From assembly GCF_034092395.1 (NCBI RefSeq), contig NZ_CP139301.1:310001-374000 (forward strand): a stretch of DNA of 64,000 bases, read 5' to 3'. This DNA is from Prochlorococcus sp. MIT 1307. Lineage in GTDB: Bacteria > Cyanobacteriota > Cyanobacteriia > PCC-6307 > Cyanobiaceae. The notes under the pieces were generated by a model, which did no database searches, was not told the DNA's origin, and saw nothing but the letters and a program-made list of their open reading frames with translations. Shown here piece by piece: positions 27,276-36,328 of this stretch; within the stretch, counting starts at the first letter, position 1, and each line of letters begins with the position of its first letter. The position numbers were made by a program, and so were the translations under genes.

Positions 27276-29039
27276 TTGGCAGCAAATTTAGTGACCTTAA
27301 GATCAACCTTCAAACCTAGCTATAGCAAGCTTCTTAGCGATATAGAAGCGGGTATAATTGAATCGCTTACAATGGTTCCTGCCAGAAGAGAAGTCATAGT
27401 TGTATATAAAGATGGCAGTTCAGCTAAAGTTCCTATACTTCAAAACGATCAATTAATTCTTCAGACAGCAAAGTCATCAGATACGCAATTAACCGTAAAA
27501 GACATACGAGGGGAGCAAGCTATAGCATCATTTGCTGGGAATTTTGCAATAGTGATGATTTTCATAGTAGGGCTTTCTATTCTTATTAAACGATCAGCAA
27601 AAATAGCGAATCGAACAATTGGTTTTGGACGTAGTCAGCCAAGAATGAAATCTCAGGAAGACCTAAATATTCGATTTGAGGATGTTGCTGGTATTTCAGA
27701 GGCTAAAGAAGAATTATTGGAAGTAGTAACATTCCTAAAAAGGCCAGAAAAATTAATAAAGTTAGGTGCACAAATACCGAAAGGAATTCTCCTAGTAGGC
27801 CCACCTGGTACGGGTAAAACATTATTAGCAAAAGCTATAGCTGGTGAAGCTAATGTTCCGTTTTTTTCTATAGCTGCATCGGAATTTGTTGAATTATTTG
27901 TGGGTGTAGGAGCTAGTAGGGTCAGAGATCTATTTAATAAGGCAAAGCAAAAGTCACCTTGTATTATTTTTATCGATGAGATTGATGCAGTTGGCAGACA
28001 AAGAGGGGCAGGTATTGGTGGGGGAAACGATGAAAGAGAGCAAACTCTTAATCAATTGTTGACAGAAATGGATGGATTTACAGAAAATTCTGGTGTTATT
28101 CTTTTAGCAGCAACTAATCGGCCTGATGTTCTCGATTCGGCCTTAATGCGCCCTGGAAGATTTGATAGAAGAATTGAAGTTTTACTACCTGACAAAAATG
28201 GGAGGCTAGATATATTAGCTGTCCATGCAAGAAGTAAGCCTTTAGCTAGTAATGTTTGCTTAAACAAGATAGCCTTAAAAACACCTGGTTTTTCAGGTGC
28301 TGATCTTGAGAATTTATTAAATGAATCTGCTATAGTTGCGGCTAGAGAGGAACATAAAGATATTAATGATAAACATATAGACAAAGCATTAGAGCGAATT
28401 ACTATGGGATTGTCAACCTCTGCTCTTCAAGATTCTTCTAAGAAAAAATTAATTGCTTATCATGAAATTGGTCATGCCTTAGTAGCAGTATTAACACCCT
28501 TAGCAGATAAGCTTGACAAAGTTACTCTTCTACCTAGAGGTGCAGGAATTGGAGGATTTACTAGATTTAGGCCTGATGAAGAAATACTTGATTCTGGCTT
28601 AATATCAAGAGGTTATTTATATGCAAAATTAGTTGTAGCACTTGGTGGCAGAGCTGCCGAGATTTTAGTTTTTGGTCAAAGTGAAGTTACTCAAGGTGCT
28701 TCATCAGATATAGAGAGTGTATCCCAAATAGCTAGAGAGATGGTAATGACTTTTGGATTTTCAAAGCTCGGCCCCATATCACTTACTGAATCAAGGAATG
28801 AGGTTTTCCTAGGAAGGAGTCTAATCCAAAATAAATTAAATTGTGCAGAATCAACAAGTAAATCTGTAGACGAGGAAGTTAGATTCCTCGCAAAGAGTGC
28901 ATTGGAAAAAGCTATCAGACTATTATCATCACGTCGTGAACTAATGGACCAATTAGTTGAAGCATTGATAGAGGAGGAAACATTAAGTTGTGAGAAATTT
29001 CTTTCTTTAATAGGCACTACTGAACTAACAACTAGTTAA
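27276..29039 (+). CDS. ftsH: FtsH-type AAA+ zinc protease lacking an evident first membrane span
   Basis: 587 residues from TTG 27276. Contains Walker A GPPGTGKT near residue 175, Walker [33 protein letters not shown] and zinc site HEIGH near 395. FtsH proteins normally have two N-terminal membrane helices around a periplasmic loop. Here only the second is visible (residues ~75-97, [18 protein letters not shown]), and the frame is closed by stops just upstream (TAG at 27162 and others). GTG 27291 is an alternative start. An overlapping +2-frame open reading (27134-27319) lacks a span. It probably degrades membrane proteins; in cyanobacteria FtsH complexes remove damaged D1. The missing N-terminus could be real or a frameshift. 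Confidence 0.9.
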   Translation: MAANLVTLRSTFKPSYSKLLSDIEAGIIESLTMVPARREVIVVYKDGSSAKVPILQNDQLILQTAKSSDTQLTVKDIRGEQAIASFAGNFAIVMIFIVGLSILIKRSAKIANRTIGFGRSQPRMKSQEDLNIRFEDVAGISEAKEELLEVVTFLKRPEKLIKLGAQIPKGILLVGPPGTGKTLLAKAIAGEANVPFFSIAASEFVELFVGVGASRVRDLFNKAKQKSPCIIFIDEIDAVGRQRGAGIGGGNDEREQTLNQLLTEMDGFTENSGVILLAATNRPDVLDSALMRPGRFDRRIEVLLPDKNGRLDILAVHARSKPLASNVCLNKIALKTPGFSGADLENLLNESAIVAAREEHKDINDKHIDKALERITMGLSTSALQDSSKKKLIAYHEIGHALVAVLTPLADKLDKVTLLPRGAGIGGFTRFRPDEEILDSGLISRGYLYAKLVVALGGRAAEILVFGQSEVTQGASSDIESVSQIAREMVMTFGFSKLGPISLTESRNEVFLGRSLIQNKLNCAESTSKSVDEEVRFLAKSALEKAIRLLSSRRELMDQLVEALIEEETLSCEKFLSLIGTTELTTS

Positions 29040-29082
29040 TTATGATCTATACATCAGTCTTATGTAATACTTCATCAGAATC

Positions 29083-31863
29083 ATGAAAAGTAGTCTTAAA
29101 AAATTATCTATTTACTTCTCTTTGGGTATTTTTACAACCTTATTAATTGCCAATTTACATATTGAATGGCTTTGGTTTGAACAGTTTCAATTACAATCCA
29201 TCTTTGTCAAACGAATAATTCTCCAAATTAGTTACTTTATAGTTGGAAGTTTAATTTCATACTTAATGATAAAATGGCAATTACATTGGAAAAATCATTG
29301 CTACGGAGAAGACAATAGCCAACAAGAGAATCAAATAAGAGGCAAAAATTATGGTTGCTCCTTGATAATAGGATTATCTTCAATAGCTATCTCATTAATA
29401 TTAATGTTTTTAGTAGCTTGGGTTTCTATTGTAAATCCATTGACAACTCCATATTGGTGGACATATATAGTAAATATAGACCAAACAGTTACTTTTGTAA
29501 CCTCGATTCTTAGTTTTACACTTCTTTTACTTCTCATTAATAGAAAAGGAGTTCTATACCTTCAAACTATTTATTCAATATTGTTCATAACTATATTTAC
29601 ACGCTCATGGGGAGTCTGGTCCCTTGCATTGAATATTTCACCAACTGGTATAAATGAACCTCTCTTCGGTTCTGACATAAGCTTTGGATTAGCAATATAT
29701 CCAGCTTTGGTATTTGTATTTACATTAATTACTCTATTATTAACCTCAACATTAGGTCTATCTGGTTGGATATACCTAACATCAATGAGTAGATTTTCTG
29801 ACTGGGCTGCCCCTATATTATCCGAAAGATCTAAGAACCTGCTTAGGCCAATAATTGCCACATTAATTCTAAACATTCTTTCAATAACATGGCTATCTAG
29901 ACATCAATTTCTTTGGACTCAGAGGGGAATTGTTCCTGGAGCCGGTTGGTTAGATATTCATTTTAATATTCCATTAAGAGTTTTATCCTCATTGTTTTTG
30001 ATTTTCTTACTAATCAACCTAATACCTATTAATTATAAGAGGAAAAAAAACATAAGAATTATATCTACATTTCTATTTCTTACCAGTATAATAGGCGAAC
30101 TAATTCTTACACCTATTTTAGAGTGGATAGTAGTACGTCCGAGAGAACTGAAGTTAGAAAGTCCATATTTAGAAAGAGCCATAAAGGCGACAAGAAATGC
30201 ATTCCAATTAGATTCTATAAAAACTAAGTTAATCAATCCAAATTCTAGGATCACAAAAAGAGATTTATTATTAGGAGAAAGCACACTAAAGAACATACGT
30301 CTATGGGATAGTCAACCTTTGCTAGATACCAATAGGCAACTTCAGCAATTAAGACAATATTATAGATTTACAAATGTAGCTATAGATAGATATCGACTAA
30401 AAAGTAGTTCTATTGATAGGCAACAAGTCATGATTACAGCAAGAGAACTAGATCATAATCAGTTACCTAAAAGTTCCAGAACCTGGCTAAATAAGCACTT
30501 TGTATTTACTCATGGATATGGGTTTACTGTAAGTCCTATTAATACCAAAGCTCAGGATGGACTACCAGAATATTTTATTAGTGATTTAGGCGAATCCGCC
30601 AAAATACAAGGTAGTAAATTTTTGAATATCACTAAAGAAGATGTAAAGAGTTCATTACCAATTGGAAAAGCAGCTATTTATTATGGAATGCTGCCATCTT
30701 CTTATGTGATTGCACCCTCAAATATTAAAGAGTTAGATTACCCTCAAGGAGACAAGAATATCTTCAATCACTATGAAGGCAAAGGAGGAGTTCCCCTCCG
30801 TAATCTTTTACAAAGATTAAGTGCGGCAATATATCTAAAAGAACCACGACTTCTAAATACTGGATCTTTGACACCAAATTCTAAGCTGTTGTTAAAAAGA
30901 GAAGTACGACAAAGGGTAAAAGCAATTGCTCCTTTTTTAGATATAATAGGTGAACCTTATTTAATTTCAATATCAATACCAGAAACATCAAAGGACTTCG
31001 ATAATAATCAAAAACAATATTGGATTGTAGAAGGCTATACAAATTCTGTTACTTATCCATATGCAGCAAAGCTTCCTGATGGCAACCCAATTAGATATAT
31101 AAGAAATTCAGTAAAAGCTGTTATTGATTCCTATAATGGAAGTATTCAGATGTATATAAGTGAGCCTAAGGATCCCTTAATTAAGGCATGGAGTGATATC
31201 TTTCCACGCTTATTTAAACCAATAAATGAAATGCCAGTAGAAGTTAAGGAACATCTAAGAGTACCTATTGAGTTGTTCAATCTACAAGTTCAGCAGATAC
31301 TTCGTTATCATGTTACAGATGCTCGCACTTTTTACAATGGTGATGATTTATGGCAAGTTCCAATGGAGCTTTATGGGTCCACTGAAATACCAGTAGAGCC
31401 TTATCATATAACTGCTCAATTAGGTGATAATAATGCTTCAGAATTTCTACTTTTACAGCCATTAAGTCCATTAGCAAGACCAAATTTAGCAGCTTGGTTA
31501 GCGGCCAGAAATGACGGAGAAAACTATGGAAAGTTGGTACTTCTAAAATTTCCTAGTGATACAACTATATTTGGTCCTGAACAAATACAAGCACTAATCA
31601 ATCAAAATCCATCAATTAGTCAACAATTCAGCCTATGGGATAGAGCAGGTTCAGAAGTAATTCAAGGAAATCTCCTTGTACTGCCTGTAGGTGAAGCATT
31701 ACTTTATGTTGAACCAGTTTATCTGAAAGCTAGTATGGGGGGATTGCCCACACTAACAAGAATTGTTGTTAGTGATGGGAAAAGAATCTCAATGGCTGAA
31801 ACTCTATCTGAAGGAATTAAGGATTTATTGAATCAATTTAATAATGAGGAGGAAAGAAGGTGA
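29083..31863 (+). CDS. UPF0182 multi-span membrane protein
   Basis: 926 residues. The N-terminal third has about seven hydrophobic spans. The opening with WLWFEQFQLQSIFVKRI is typical of UPF0182 (COG1615). The remainder is a large extracytoplasmic domain with PFLDIIGEPYLI and QIQALINQNPSISQQFSLWDR (split here as QIQALINQNP, QFSLWDRAGS). Unknown function, widespread in actinobacteria and cyanobacteria. A terminator hairpin follows within 10 bp. Confidence 0.92.
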   Translation: MKSSLKKLSIYFSLGIFTTLLIANLHIEWLWFEQFQLQSIFVKRIILQISYFIVGSLISYLMIKWQLHWKNHCYGEDNSQQENQIRGKNYGCSLIIGLSSIAISLILMFLVAWVSIVNPLTTPYWWTYIVNIDQTVTFVTSILSFTLLLLLINRKGVLYLQTIYSILFITIFTRSWGVWSLALNISPTGINEPLFGSDISFGLAIYPALVFVFTLITLLLTSTLGLSGWIYLTSMSRFSDWAAPILSERSKNLLRPIIATLILNILSITWLSRHQFLWTQRGIVPGAGWLDIHFNIPLRVLSSLFLIFLLINLIPINYKRKKNIRIISTFLFLTSIIGELILTPILEWIVVRPRELKLESPYLERAIKATRNAFQLDSIKTKLINPNSRITKRDLLLGESTLKNIRLWDSQPLLDTNRQLQQLRQYYRFTNVAIDRYRLKSSSIDRQQVMITARELDHNQLPKSSRTWLNKHFVFTHGYGFTVSPINTKAQDGLPEYFISDLGESAKIQGSKFLNITKEDVKSSLPIGKAAIYYGMLPSSYVIAPSNIKELDYPQGDKNIFNHYEGKGGVPLRNLLQRLSAAIYLKEPRLLNTGSLTPNSKLLLKREVRQRVKAIAPFLDIIGEPYLISISIPETSKDFDNNQKQYWIVEGYTNSVTYPYAAKLPDGNPIRYIRNSVKAVIDSYNGSIQMYISEPKDPLIKAWSDIFPRLFKPINEMPVEVKEHLRVPIELFNLQVQQILRYHVTDARTFYNGDDLWQVPMELYGSTEIPVEPYHITAQLGDNNASEFLLLQPLSPLARPNLAAWLAARNDGENYGKLVLLKFPSDTTIFGPEQIQALINQNPSISQQFSLWDRAGSEVIQGNLLVLPVGEALLYVEPVYLKASMGGLPTLTRIVVSDGKRISMAETLSEGIKDLLNQFNNEEERR

Positions 31864-31872
31864 AGGTAAAAA

Positions 31873-31894
31873 GCCTGGAAATAATTTCCCAGGC
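31873..31894. terminator. Bidirectional terminator hairpin
   Basis: GCCTGG and CCAGGC pair around a further A/T-pairing AAAT-ATTT region with one bulged C. It sits in the 46-bp gap between the convergent UPF0182 and peroxiredoxin genes, 9 and 15 bp from their stops. Downstream bases are A/T-rich on both strands. Confidence 0.65.
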
Positions 31895-31909
31895 ATAATA
31901 AATCTATCT

Positions 31910-32512
31910 TTATTCAATGGTACTAAAGAATTCTTTACTGCCTACAGGGTCTGGCTTCATTGTTTTATCACCTGGAGTCCAGTTAGCTGGACAAACTTCA
32001 TCTGGATTTTCTTGAACGTATTGAAACGCTTGTAAGACTCTTAAAGTCTCATCAACATTTCTACCTACAGGTAGATTATTGATTGTGGAATGCATTATTA
32101 CACCATCAGGATCGATAATGAAAAGGCCACGAAGAGCCACACCTTCATTTTCATCTAAAACATTATATGCTGTTGATATTTCTTTTTTCAGATCTGCAAT
32201 CAATGGATAGTTAATATCACCTAAACCTCCTTGATTTCGTGGTGTTTGCACCCAGGCCAAATGACTAAACTGACTATCGACTGATACCCCTAGTACTTCA
32301 GTATTTTTAGAACTGAATTCTGTATATCTGTCACTGAAAGCAGTAATTTCAGTAGGGCATACAAATGTAAAGTCTAGTGGATAGAAAAAGAGTACTACGT
32401 ACTTACCTTTGTATTGAGAAAGGCTTACTTCCTTAAAATCCTGATCGTAGACAGCTGTAGCTGTGAATTCAGGTGCTTTTTGGCCTACACGAAGGCAAGT
32501 GTTGTCAGTCAT
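31910..32512 (-). CDS. Typical 2-Cys peroxiredoxin
   Basis: 200 residues. Reduces H2O2 and alkyl peroxides using thioredoxin. The peroxidatic Cys lies in [10 protein letters not shown] near residue 50 and the resolving Cys in [12 protein letters not shown] near residue 173. [19 protein letters not shown] and [14 protein letters not shown] are typical. The C-terminal extension ends with KEFFSTIE rather than YF-containing sequences that make eukaryotic enzymes sensitive to overoxidation. Closest to plastid BAS1-type Prx. Monocistronic by its flanking hairpin and gap. Confidence 0.95.
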   Translation of the reverse strand: MTDNTCLRVGQKAPEFTATAVYDQDFKEVSLSQYKGKYVVLFFYPLDFTFVCPTEITAFSDRYTEFSSKNTEVLGVSVDSQFSHLAWVQTPRNQGGLGDINYPLIADLKKEISTAYNVLDENEGVALRGLFIIDPDGVIMHSTINNLPVGRNVDETLRVLQAFQYVQENPDEVCPANWTPGDKTMKPDPVGSKEFFSTIE

Positions 32513-32665
32513 GAAAAAAGAGTTGTGAAAGGTGGGTATTTCGACCTTACTAGGGTCTTTTTGGTATCTTTATGACTATAGTTAGGAACTTATCACGTAA
32601 ACTGGTCTAATAGACGCAAAGTTACCATCAGCTCATAGAGCTGAGAAAAGACTGTACACAACGAG

Positions 32666-32965
32666 ATGGTACATTTTATGATTTGGGACAATCAAATTCA
32701 AAGGAGATTCAGTAGCACTAGCCATTTTAGATTGCTAAACCAAGTACGGGGTGAGTTACGTTCACAACCCCTAAATAGAGATCCGCAAACTCATACTCTG
32801 AGTATAGAAGCTAAACCCTCGCCTTCATATAATTTAAGAGATAGTAAAAGGCACTCCTATACGCAAATAAGCATGAATTCAGACATATCTGAAAAATATG
32901 AGTCAGAGATTGAAAGCAATAAAAGGTCATTCCGTGATCGTCTAAATTCAATAGACATGAAGTAG
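32666..32965 (+). CDS. Small basic protein, probable gene, unknown
   Basis: 99 residues from ATG 32666 (ATG 32678 is also possible). The segment HFRLLNQVRGELRSQPLNRD and the C-terminal SFRDRLNSIDMK look like conserved helical ends of a picocyanobacterial small protein, separated by a low-complexity, Ser/Asn-rich middle. No membrane span or cysteine. No family recognised and no operon partner, so it may also be spurious. Confidence 0.5.
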   Translation: MVHFMIWDNQIQRRFSSTSHFRLLNQVRGELRSQPLNRDPQTHTLSIEAKPSPSYNLRDSKRHSYTQISMNSDISEKYESEIESNKRSFRDRLNSIDMK

Positions 32966-33139
32966 CTCAGACCTACAATATTTTTATTAAGTTTAGCTGA
33001 TTAAAATAGTAAATGTAAATTGAATTATGCTTATCAAATTTACAGTTTAGTATAATTGGTTTATTATGAATGTATTTGTTAGAGATAACTATAAATAGAT
33101 TTTTAATAGTAAATATCAGGGTTGCTTGCTTATTGCTTA

Positions 33140-33213
33140 TGTCTGTGGAGAGACTTGAACTCTCGACCTCAGCGTTATGAATGCTGTGCTCTAACCAGCT
33201 GAGCTACACAGAC
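33140..33213 (-). tRNA. tRNA-Met (CAT), elongator
   Basis: Reverse complement folds into a full cloverleaf: acceptor GTCTGTG with CACAGAC, D arm GCTC-AGCTGGTTA-GAGC, anticodon stem CAGCA/CGCTG with loop TTCATAA (anticodon CAT; the stem has one imperfect pair), variable AGGTC, T arm GAGAG-TTCAAGT-CTCTC, discriminator A. 74 bases without encoded CCA. The D-arm TAGCTCAG-TGGTTAGAGCACA matches elongator Met rather than initiator, which would lack the first acceptor pair. tRNA-Ile2 (also CAT) remains possible. A TATAAT -10 lies just upstream. Confidence 0.9.
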
Positions 33214-33515
33214 TATACTATTATTCTATTATAAAGTGAGCACTTAGCAACTGATATCTTTTAAATATATTCATATTTGAACATTGTTCATGATATATGT
33301 ATTCTATTGTACTAATAAGATCAAAAATGGTTTTCTATTTAAAAATAGTACGTTATGTTGTAGAACGTTTCTTAACGTTTAATAAATTTGATTTAAAATT
33401 AAAGAATTATTTATTAATATAATTTCAGAAATAATAATTATTTTAATATTAGTACAATTCTAATGACTTACAATTACTAATGAATAGTTTTAATGACTGT
33501 ATTGGATTTTATTTA
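33214..33515. other. 302-bp AT-rich gap, no gene
   Basis: Very AT-rich, with no open frame of note. It holds the tRNA-Met promoter region and a direct AACGTTT-CTT-AACGTTT repeat near 33363-33380. The trmL 3' end is at its right edge. I see nothing else. Confidence 0.5.
33228..33233 (-). promoter_or_regulatory. -10 element of the tRNA-Met gene
   Basis: TATAAT on the minus strand, about 15 bp upstream of the mature tRNA 5' end. No clear -35 at 16-18 bp. It lies in the 302-bp gap 33214-33515, which otherwise contains no gene; it also has TGAACATTGTTCA (33278-33290), a short 5-bp inverted repeat. Confidence 0.5.
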
Positions 33516-34016
33516 CTATAATAAGTCTAAATTTAAACAACCTTCATAAGCTGCTATAGCAACTGCACTTGCTAAATTTAGACTTCTTACTCCTAAGTTA
33601 GTATTTGGATCAACTCCTCCTGGCATAGGTATTGACATGATTTTATGACACATACAGCGAGTGGTATCAGGCAATCCAAGGTCTTCTCTTCCAAAAAGTA
33701 AAATATCTCCTAGAGTAAATTTTAATTTATCAAGAGTTGACTCTGCAGACTTGCTAAAGCCTATTAGCCTATTTGAAGATGATAATGATTGATTGAATAA
33801 CTCAAAGTTTTGATGTACTGTAATGTTCATATATGGCCAATAATCTAGGCCAGCACGTTTTAGAAACTTATCTTCTATACTAAAGCCTAATGGCTTTATT
33901 AGGTGCAATGGAAGATTGAAAGCAGCACACGTTCTAGCTATATTTCCTGTGTTTTGAGGAATTCTTGGTTCGAAAAGTGCAACACTTAAAGGGTATGTAT
34001 TTGTATAGTTTTTCAT
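33516..34016 (-). CDS. trmL: tRNA (cytidine/uridine-34 2'-O)-methyltransferase TrmL
   Basis: 166-residue SPOUT methyltransferase that 2'-O-methylates the wobble base of tRNA-Leu species. Shows ALFEPRIPQNTGNIARTCAA at the N-terminus and the knot region LLFGREDLGLPDTTRCMC followed by SIPMPGGVDPNTNLGVRSLNLASAVAIAAYE, all characteristic. Length equals the family minimum. Its start overlaps the cobU stop by 4 bp. Confidence 0.93.
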   Translation of the reverse strand: MKNYTNTYPLSVALFEPRIPQNTGNIARTCAAFNLPLHLIKPLGFSIEDKFLKRAGLDYWPYMNITVHQNFELFNQSLSSSNRLIGFSKSAESTLDKLKFTLGDILLFGREDLGLPDTTRCMCHKIMSIPMPGGVDPNTNLGVRSLNLASAVAIAAYEGCLNLDLL

Positions 34017-34585
34017 GAGATGGGGACACTTATCTTATGTAAATCAATAGCTCTTCCTTGGACAACTAACCAACTCTGTTGAGAATAATTTTCGAGTTCT
34101 TGAGCTAAAAGTCCAAGTCTATCTCTAAATAATCCACCAAGTCTTGTTGGTGGAACTACACCCCAGCCAGTCTCTTCAATAACTATGATGTAATGTTTAT
34201 TATGATTTCTAAAATTCATTACAAAATCTCTAGATTTATTACTCCAATTTATATTTTCTTCATTTATGTGTAACGAGACAAAGCCACCTAAAGAGTCAAA
34301 AATTATATTCCGGGAGGATAGTTGAGTTAGTATATTTTCAGATTTTTTTGAATATTCTAATAGTTGCCACTCTTTAGGACGGCGTAGCCTGTGTAATTTT
34401 ATACGTTGATGCATATCAGCATCAGTGATATTATCTACAGCTGTGGCGACATATGTGATGTCTTTGAAATTATGTATTAGTTTTTCTGCCCATATACTCT
34501 TTCCGCTGCGACTTGGACCTGAAACAAGAATTTTTAACGGTTGCATTAATTGATTATGCTCTCCTGAAAATTGTCCTTCCTTCAT
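34013..34585 (-). CDS. cobU: Adenosylcobinamide kinase / guanylyltransferase
   Basis: 190 residues. Phosphorylates adenosylcobinamide and attaches GMP in assembly of the B12 nucleotide loop. P-loop VSGPSRSGKSIWAEKL; conserved YVATA and HRLRRPKEW; C-terminal VVPPTRLGGLFRDRLGLLAQ. Its neighbours trmL and the CCB-like gene are unrelated. Other corrinoid genes in this window are cobN and the B12-dependent metH. Confidence 0.93.
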   Translation of the reverse strand: MKEGQFSGEHNQLMQPLKILVSGPSRSGKSIWAEKLIHNFKDITYVATAVDNITDADMHQRIKLHRLRRPKEWQLLEYSKKSENILTQLSSRNIIFDSLGGFVSLHINEENINWSNKSRDFVMNFRNHNKHYIIVIEETGWGVVPPTRLGGLFRDRLGLLAQELENYSQQSWLVVQGRAIDLHKISVPIS

Positions 34586-34608
34586 CGAAATTTATACACA
34601 CTTTGCCA

Positions 34609-34660
34609 ATTATAATAAATATATAAACAAATTATAATTTTTTTATATATTTATTATAAT
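34609..34660. repeat. Perfect 19-bp all-AT inverted repeat in a divergent promoter region
   Basis: ATTATAATAAATATATAAA (34609-34627) and its exact reverse complement (34642-34660) flank a 14-base spacer. It lies 23 bp from the cobU start and 86 bp from the CCB-like start. It could extrude as a cruciform, serve as an operator, or form an RNA hairpin in the cobU leader. Overlapping TATAAT-like hexamers are present on both strands. Confidence 0.6.
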
Positions 34661-34746
34661 CAAAACACGATTAAAGCAACTTATAAATTATTGAATTTAA
34701 GTATCGTAAACTAATTTGGAGTTATAATAAAAAGAAAAGTTTTTAT

Positions 34747-35373
34747 ATGCCAATTACAGCTAAGTCTTCCCTAATAACCGGATTAATATTTTTGATGTTG
34801 ACAGTACTTAATGCCGTTCTAGCCGAAAAAATAGATCCTAGTTTTCAACGAGCCGAAGTTTTAGCAGGTTTGGCTTCTATCTGTTTAATGCTTGTAGCTT
34901 TTTTGTGGACAGATGTTAAATCAAACAAACAATCCAGAAAAATCAATAATTCAGAGCAAGGTATTTACATTGATAAAAAATTAAACAATAATATTCGAAA
35001 AGAATTAGCTTGGGGAAGTCATCAATTTCTAACTGCAACTCCCGCTATAACAATACTTGTATATTGGGACAACAATGTAATTATTCGCAGAGGAATAATA
35101 AGTTCTAGTATCTTTAATCCAGGAAAGATATGCTTAAAAGCTCAGGAAAGTAACCAATTAATATCTCTTCCTAATACAAAACTCTTCCCAGGTAGATATG
35201 AATTTGATTCCGTTTTAGTAGGCCTATCATGTGTATTAGTCTATCCACTTAAAGATAGGGGATTGGTAATATTAGGTGGATTAAGTGAACGATGCTTTAC
35301 TAAATCTGATGAAAAATGGGTAATTGGATGGTCTGACAGGTTGACAGAATTATTAATCAATTCGACTCAATAA
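34747..35373 (+). CDS. CCB2/CCB4-like cofactor assembly protein (DUF2930)
   Basis: 208 residues. Two N-terminal hydrophobic spans (LITGLIFLMLTVLNAVL and AGLASICLMLVAFLW) separated by DPSFQRAEVL, then a soluble domain with PAITILVYWDNNVIIRRGII and LKDRGLVILGGLSERCFTKSDEKW. This layout matches CCB2/CCB4, which attach heme c(i) covalently to cytochrome b6. Family assignment is by pattern only. The 3' end overlaps the convergent lptC by 17 bp. Confidence 0.7.
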   Translation: MPITAKSSLITGLIFLMLTVLNAVLAEKIDPSFQRAEVLAGLASICLMLVAFLWTDVKSNKQSRKINNSEQGIYIDKKLNNNIRKELAWGSHQFLTATPAITILVYWDNNVIIRRGIISSSIFNPGKICLKAQESNQLISLPNTKLFPGRYEFDSVLVGLSCVLVYPLKDRGLVILGGLSERCFTKSDEKWVIGWSDRLTELLINSTQ

Positions 35374-36328
35374 TTTTTAAAGATTTGATTAGATTTCTAG
35401 GTCTTAGTATTGTTCGAACTCTTTTTTTAGTTGATATAAATTGAACCCTCTCGCTTTTTGATTTGACTTTTAGTGGAGATAAGTTATTAGTATCTATGTT
35501 AGTTGCTTCTATTAAATTTTTATTTGAAGAATTTATATGCATATCAACCTTACAATAATCTGCTTCAGTTATAGCTAATGTTGGTTTCTCTAATCTACAG
35601 CCATAAAGATTAATATACTTTTTCAAAGTATTACCCTTAAGAGATTTAGCAGTTATTATAAAATCTTCTTTTGCTTGCTTAGTAATACGTTGTCCGATAA
35701 CTTTTTTTGAACTATATATCTCTCCTGACTCTATATTCCAAATAGGATCTATACTTATAATTGAGAATTTATCACTTGATAGGGATAGAAAATTATCTGA
35801 AACTATAAGGAATTCGGTTTTTCCTTTAAAAGAAACTAGATTAGAAGGTATATTAAGTATTAGTTCCGACGATTTTATAGATGAATTGTTCGAGTAGATA
35901 ATTGGATTCTGGTTAATCTGAATAGTATTTTCTTTTACGTTCCATGTAAGAATATCTCCTGTAATTAACATGTTTTTTTTATCAAGTTGTTTTAATTGAA
36001 TATTTCCTTCTAGTAAAACTAAGTTAACATTATTTAAAGAGGTTAATGTATCGGCTATAATATTAAATTTAGGCTTGTTGGAGGAATAAAGTTGTAATAA
36101 GGTTTTTTTAGCTCTTATCATCTTAGTATCTCTTTGAAAACGTGCTTCTGGACTTGTTAACTTCCATTCTATTTCTCCATTTACTTTAGTTCTCGTTAAA
36201 TCTAATTTATTAAATTCAAATTCTGTGGATTTGTTATTACTAATAATATTAGTGGAGCAGCCAGAGAGTAGTAATAATGCAGAGTTAGTTATCAGGCTAT
36301 TAATGGTATAAAAGATTTTATTTCTCAT
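35357..36328 (-). CDS. lptC: LptC-like lipopolysaccharide-export lipoprotein
   Basis: About 323 residues from ATG 36328 (an ATG at 36346 would add six residues). N-terminal signal with lipobox LLLSGCST, so probably an inner-membrane lipoprotein. The family fold shows in the repetitive beta strands (LTSPEARFQRDTKMIRAKK, LEGNIQLKQLDKKNMLITGD, ILTWNVKENTIQINQNP). LptC hands LPS from the LptB2FG transporter to LptA. It is longer than E. coli LptC (191 residues), as usual in cyanobacteria. The start lies inside the 3' end of metG. Confidence 0.75.
   Translation of the reverse strand: MRNKIFYTINSLITNSALLLLSGCSTNIISNNKSTEFEFNKLDLTRTKVNGEIEWKLTSPEARFQRDTKMIRAKKTLLQLYSSNKPKFNIIADTLTSLNNVNLVLLEGNIQLKQLDKKNMLITGDILTWNVKENTIQINQNPIIYSNNSSIKSSELILNIPSNLVSFKGKTEFLIVSDNFLSLSSDKFSIISIDPIWNIESGEIYSSKKVIGQRITKQAKEDFIITAKSLKGNTLKKYINLYGCRLEKPTLAITEADYCKVDMHINSSNKNLIEATNIDTNNLSPLKVKSKSERVQFISTKKRVRTILRPRNLIKSLKIIESN

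Noticed and set aside
27134-27319. 61-codon open frame ahead of ftsH
   Set aside because: Overlaps the ftsH start in another frame, has no membrane span or motif, and lies across the promoter region of rpmF and ftsH.
32580-32665. Possible small RNA ahead of the 32666 gene
   Set aside because: GAGCT-rich bit CAGCTCATAGAGCTG forms only a short stem, and no other support was found.
33278-33290. TGAACATTGTTCA dyad near tRNA-Met
   Set aside because: Only 5-bp arms in AT-rich DNA; too short to stand out from chance.
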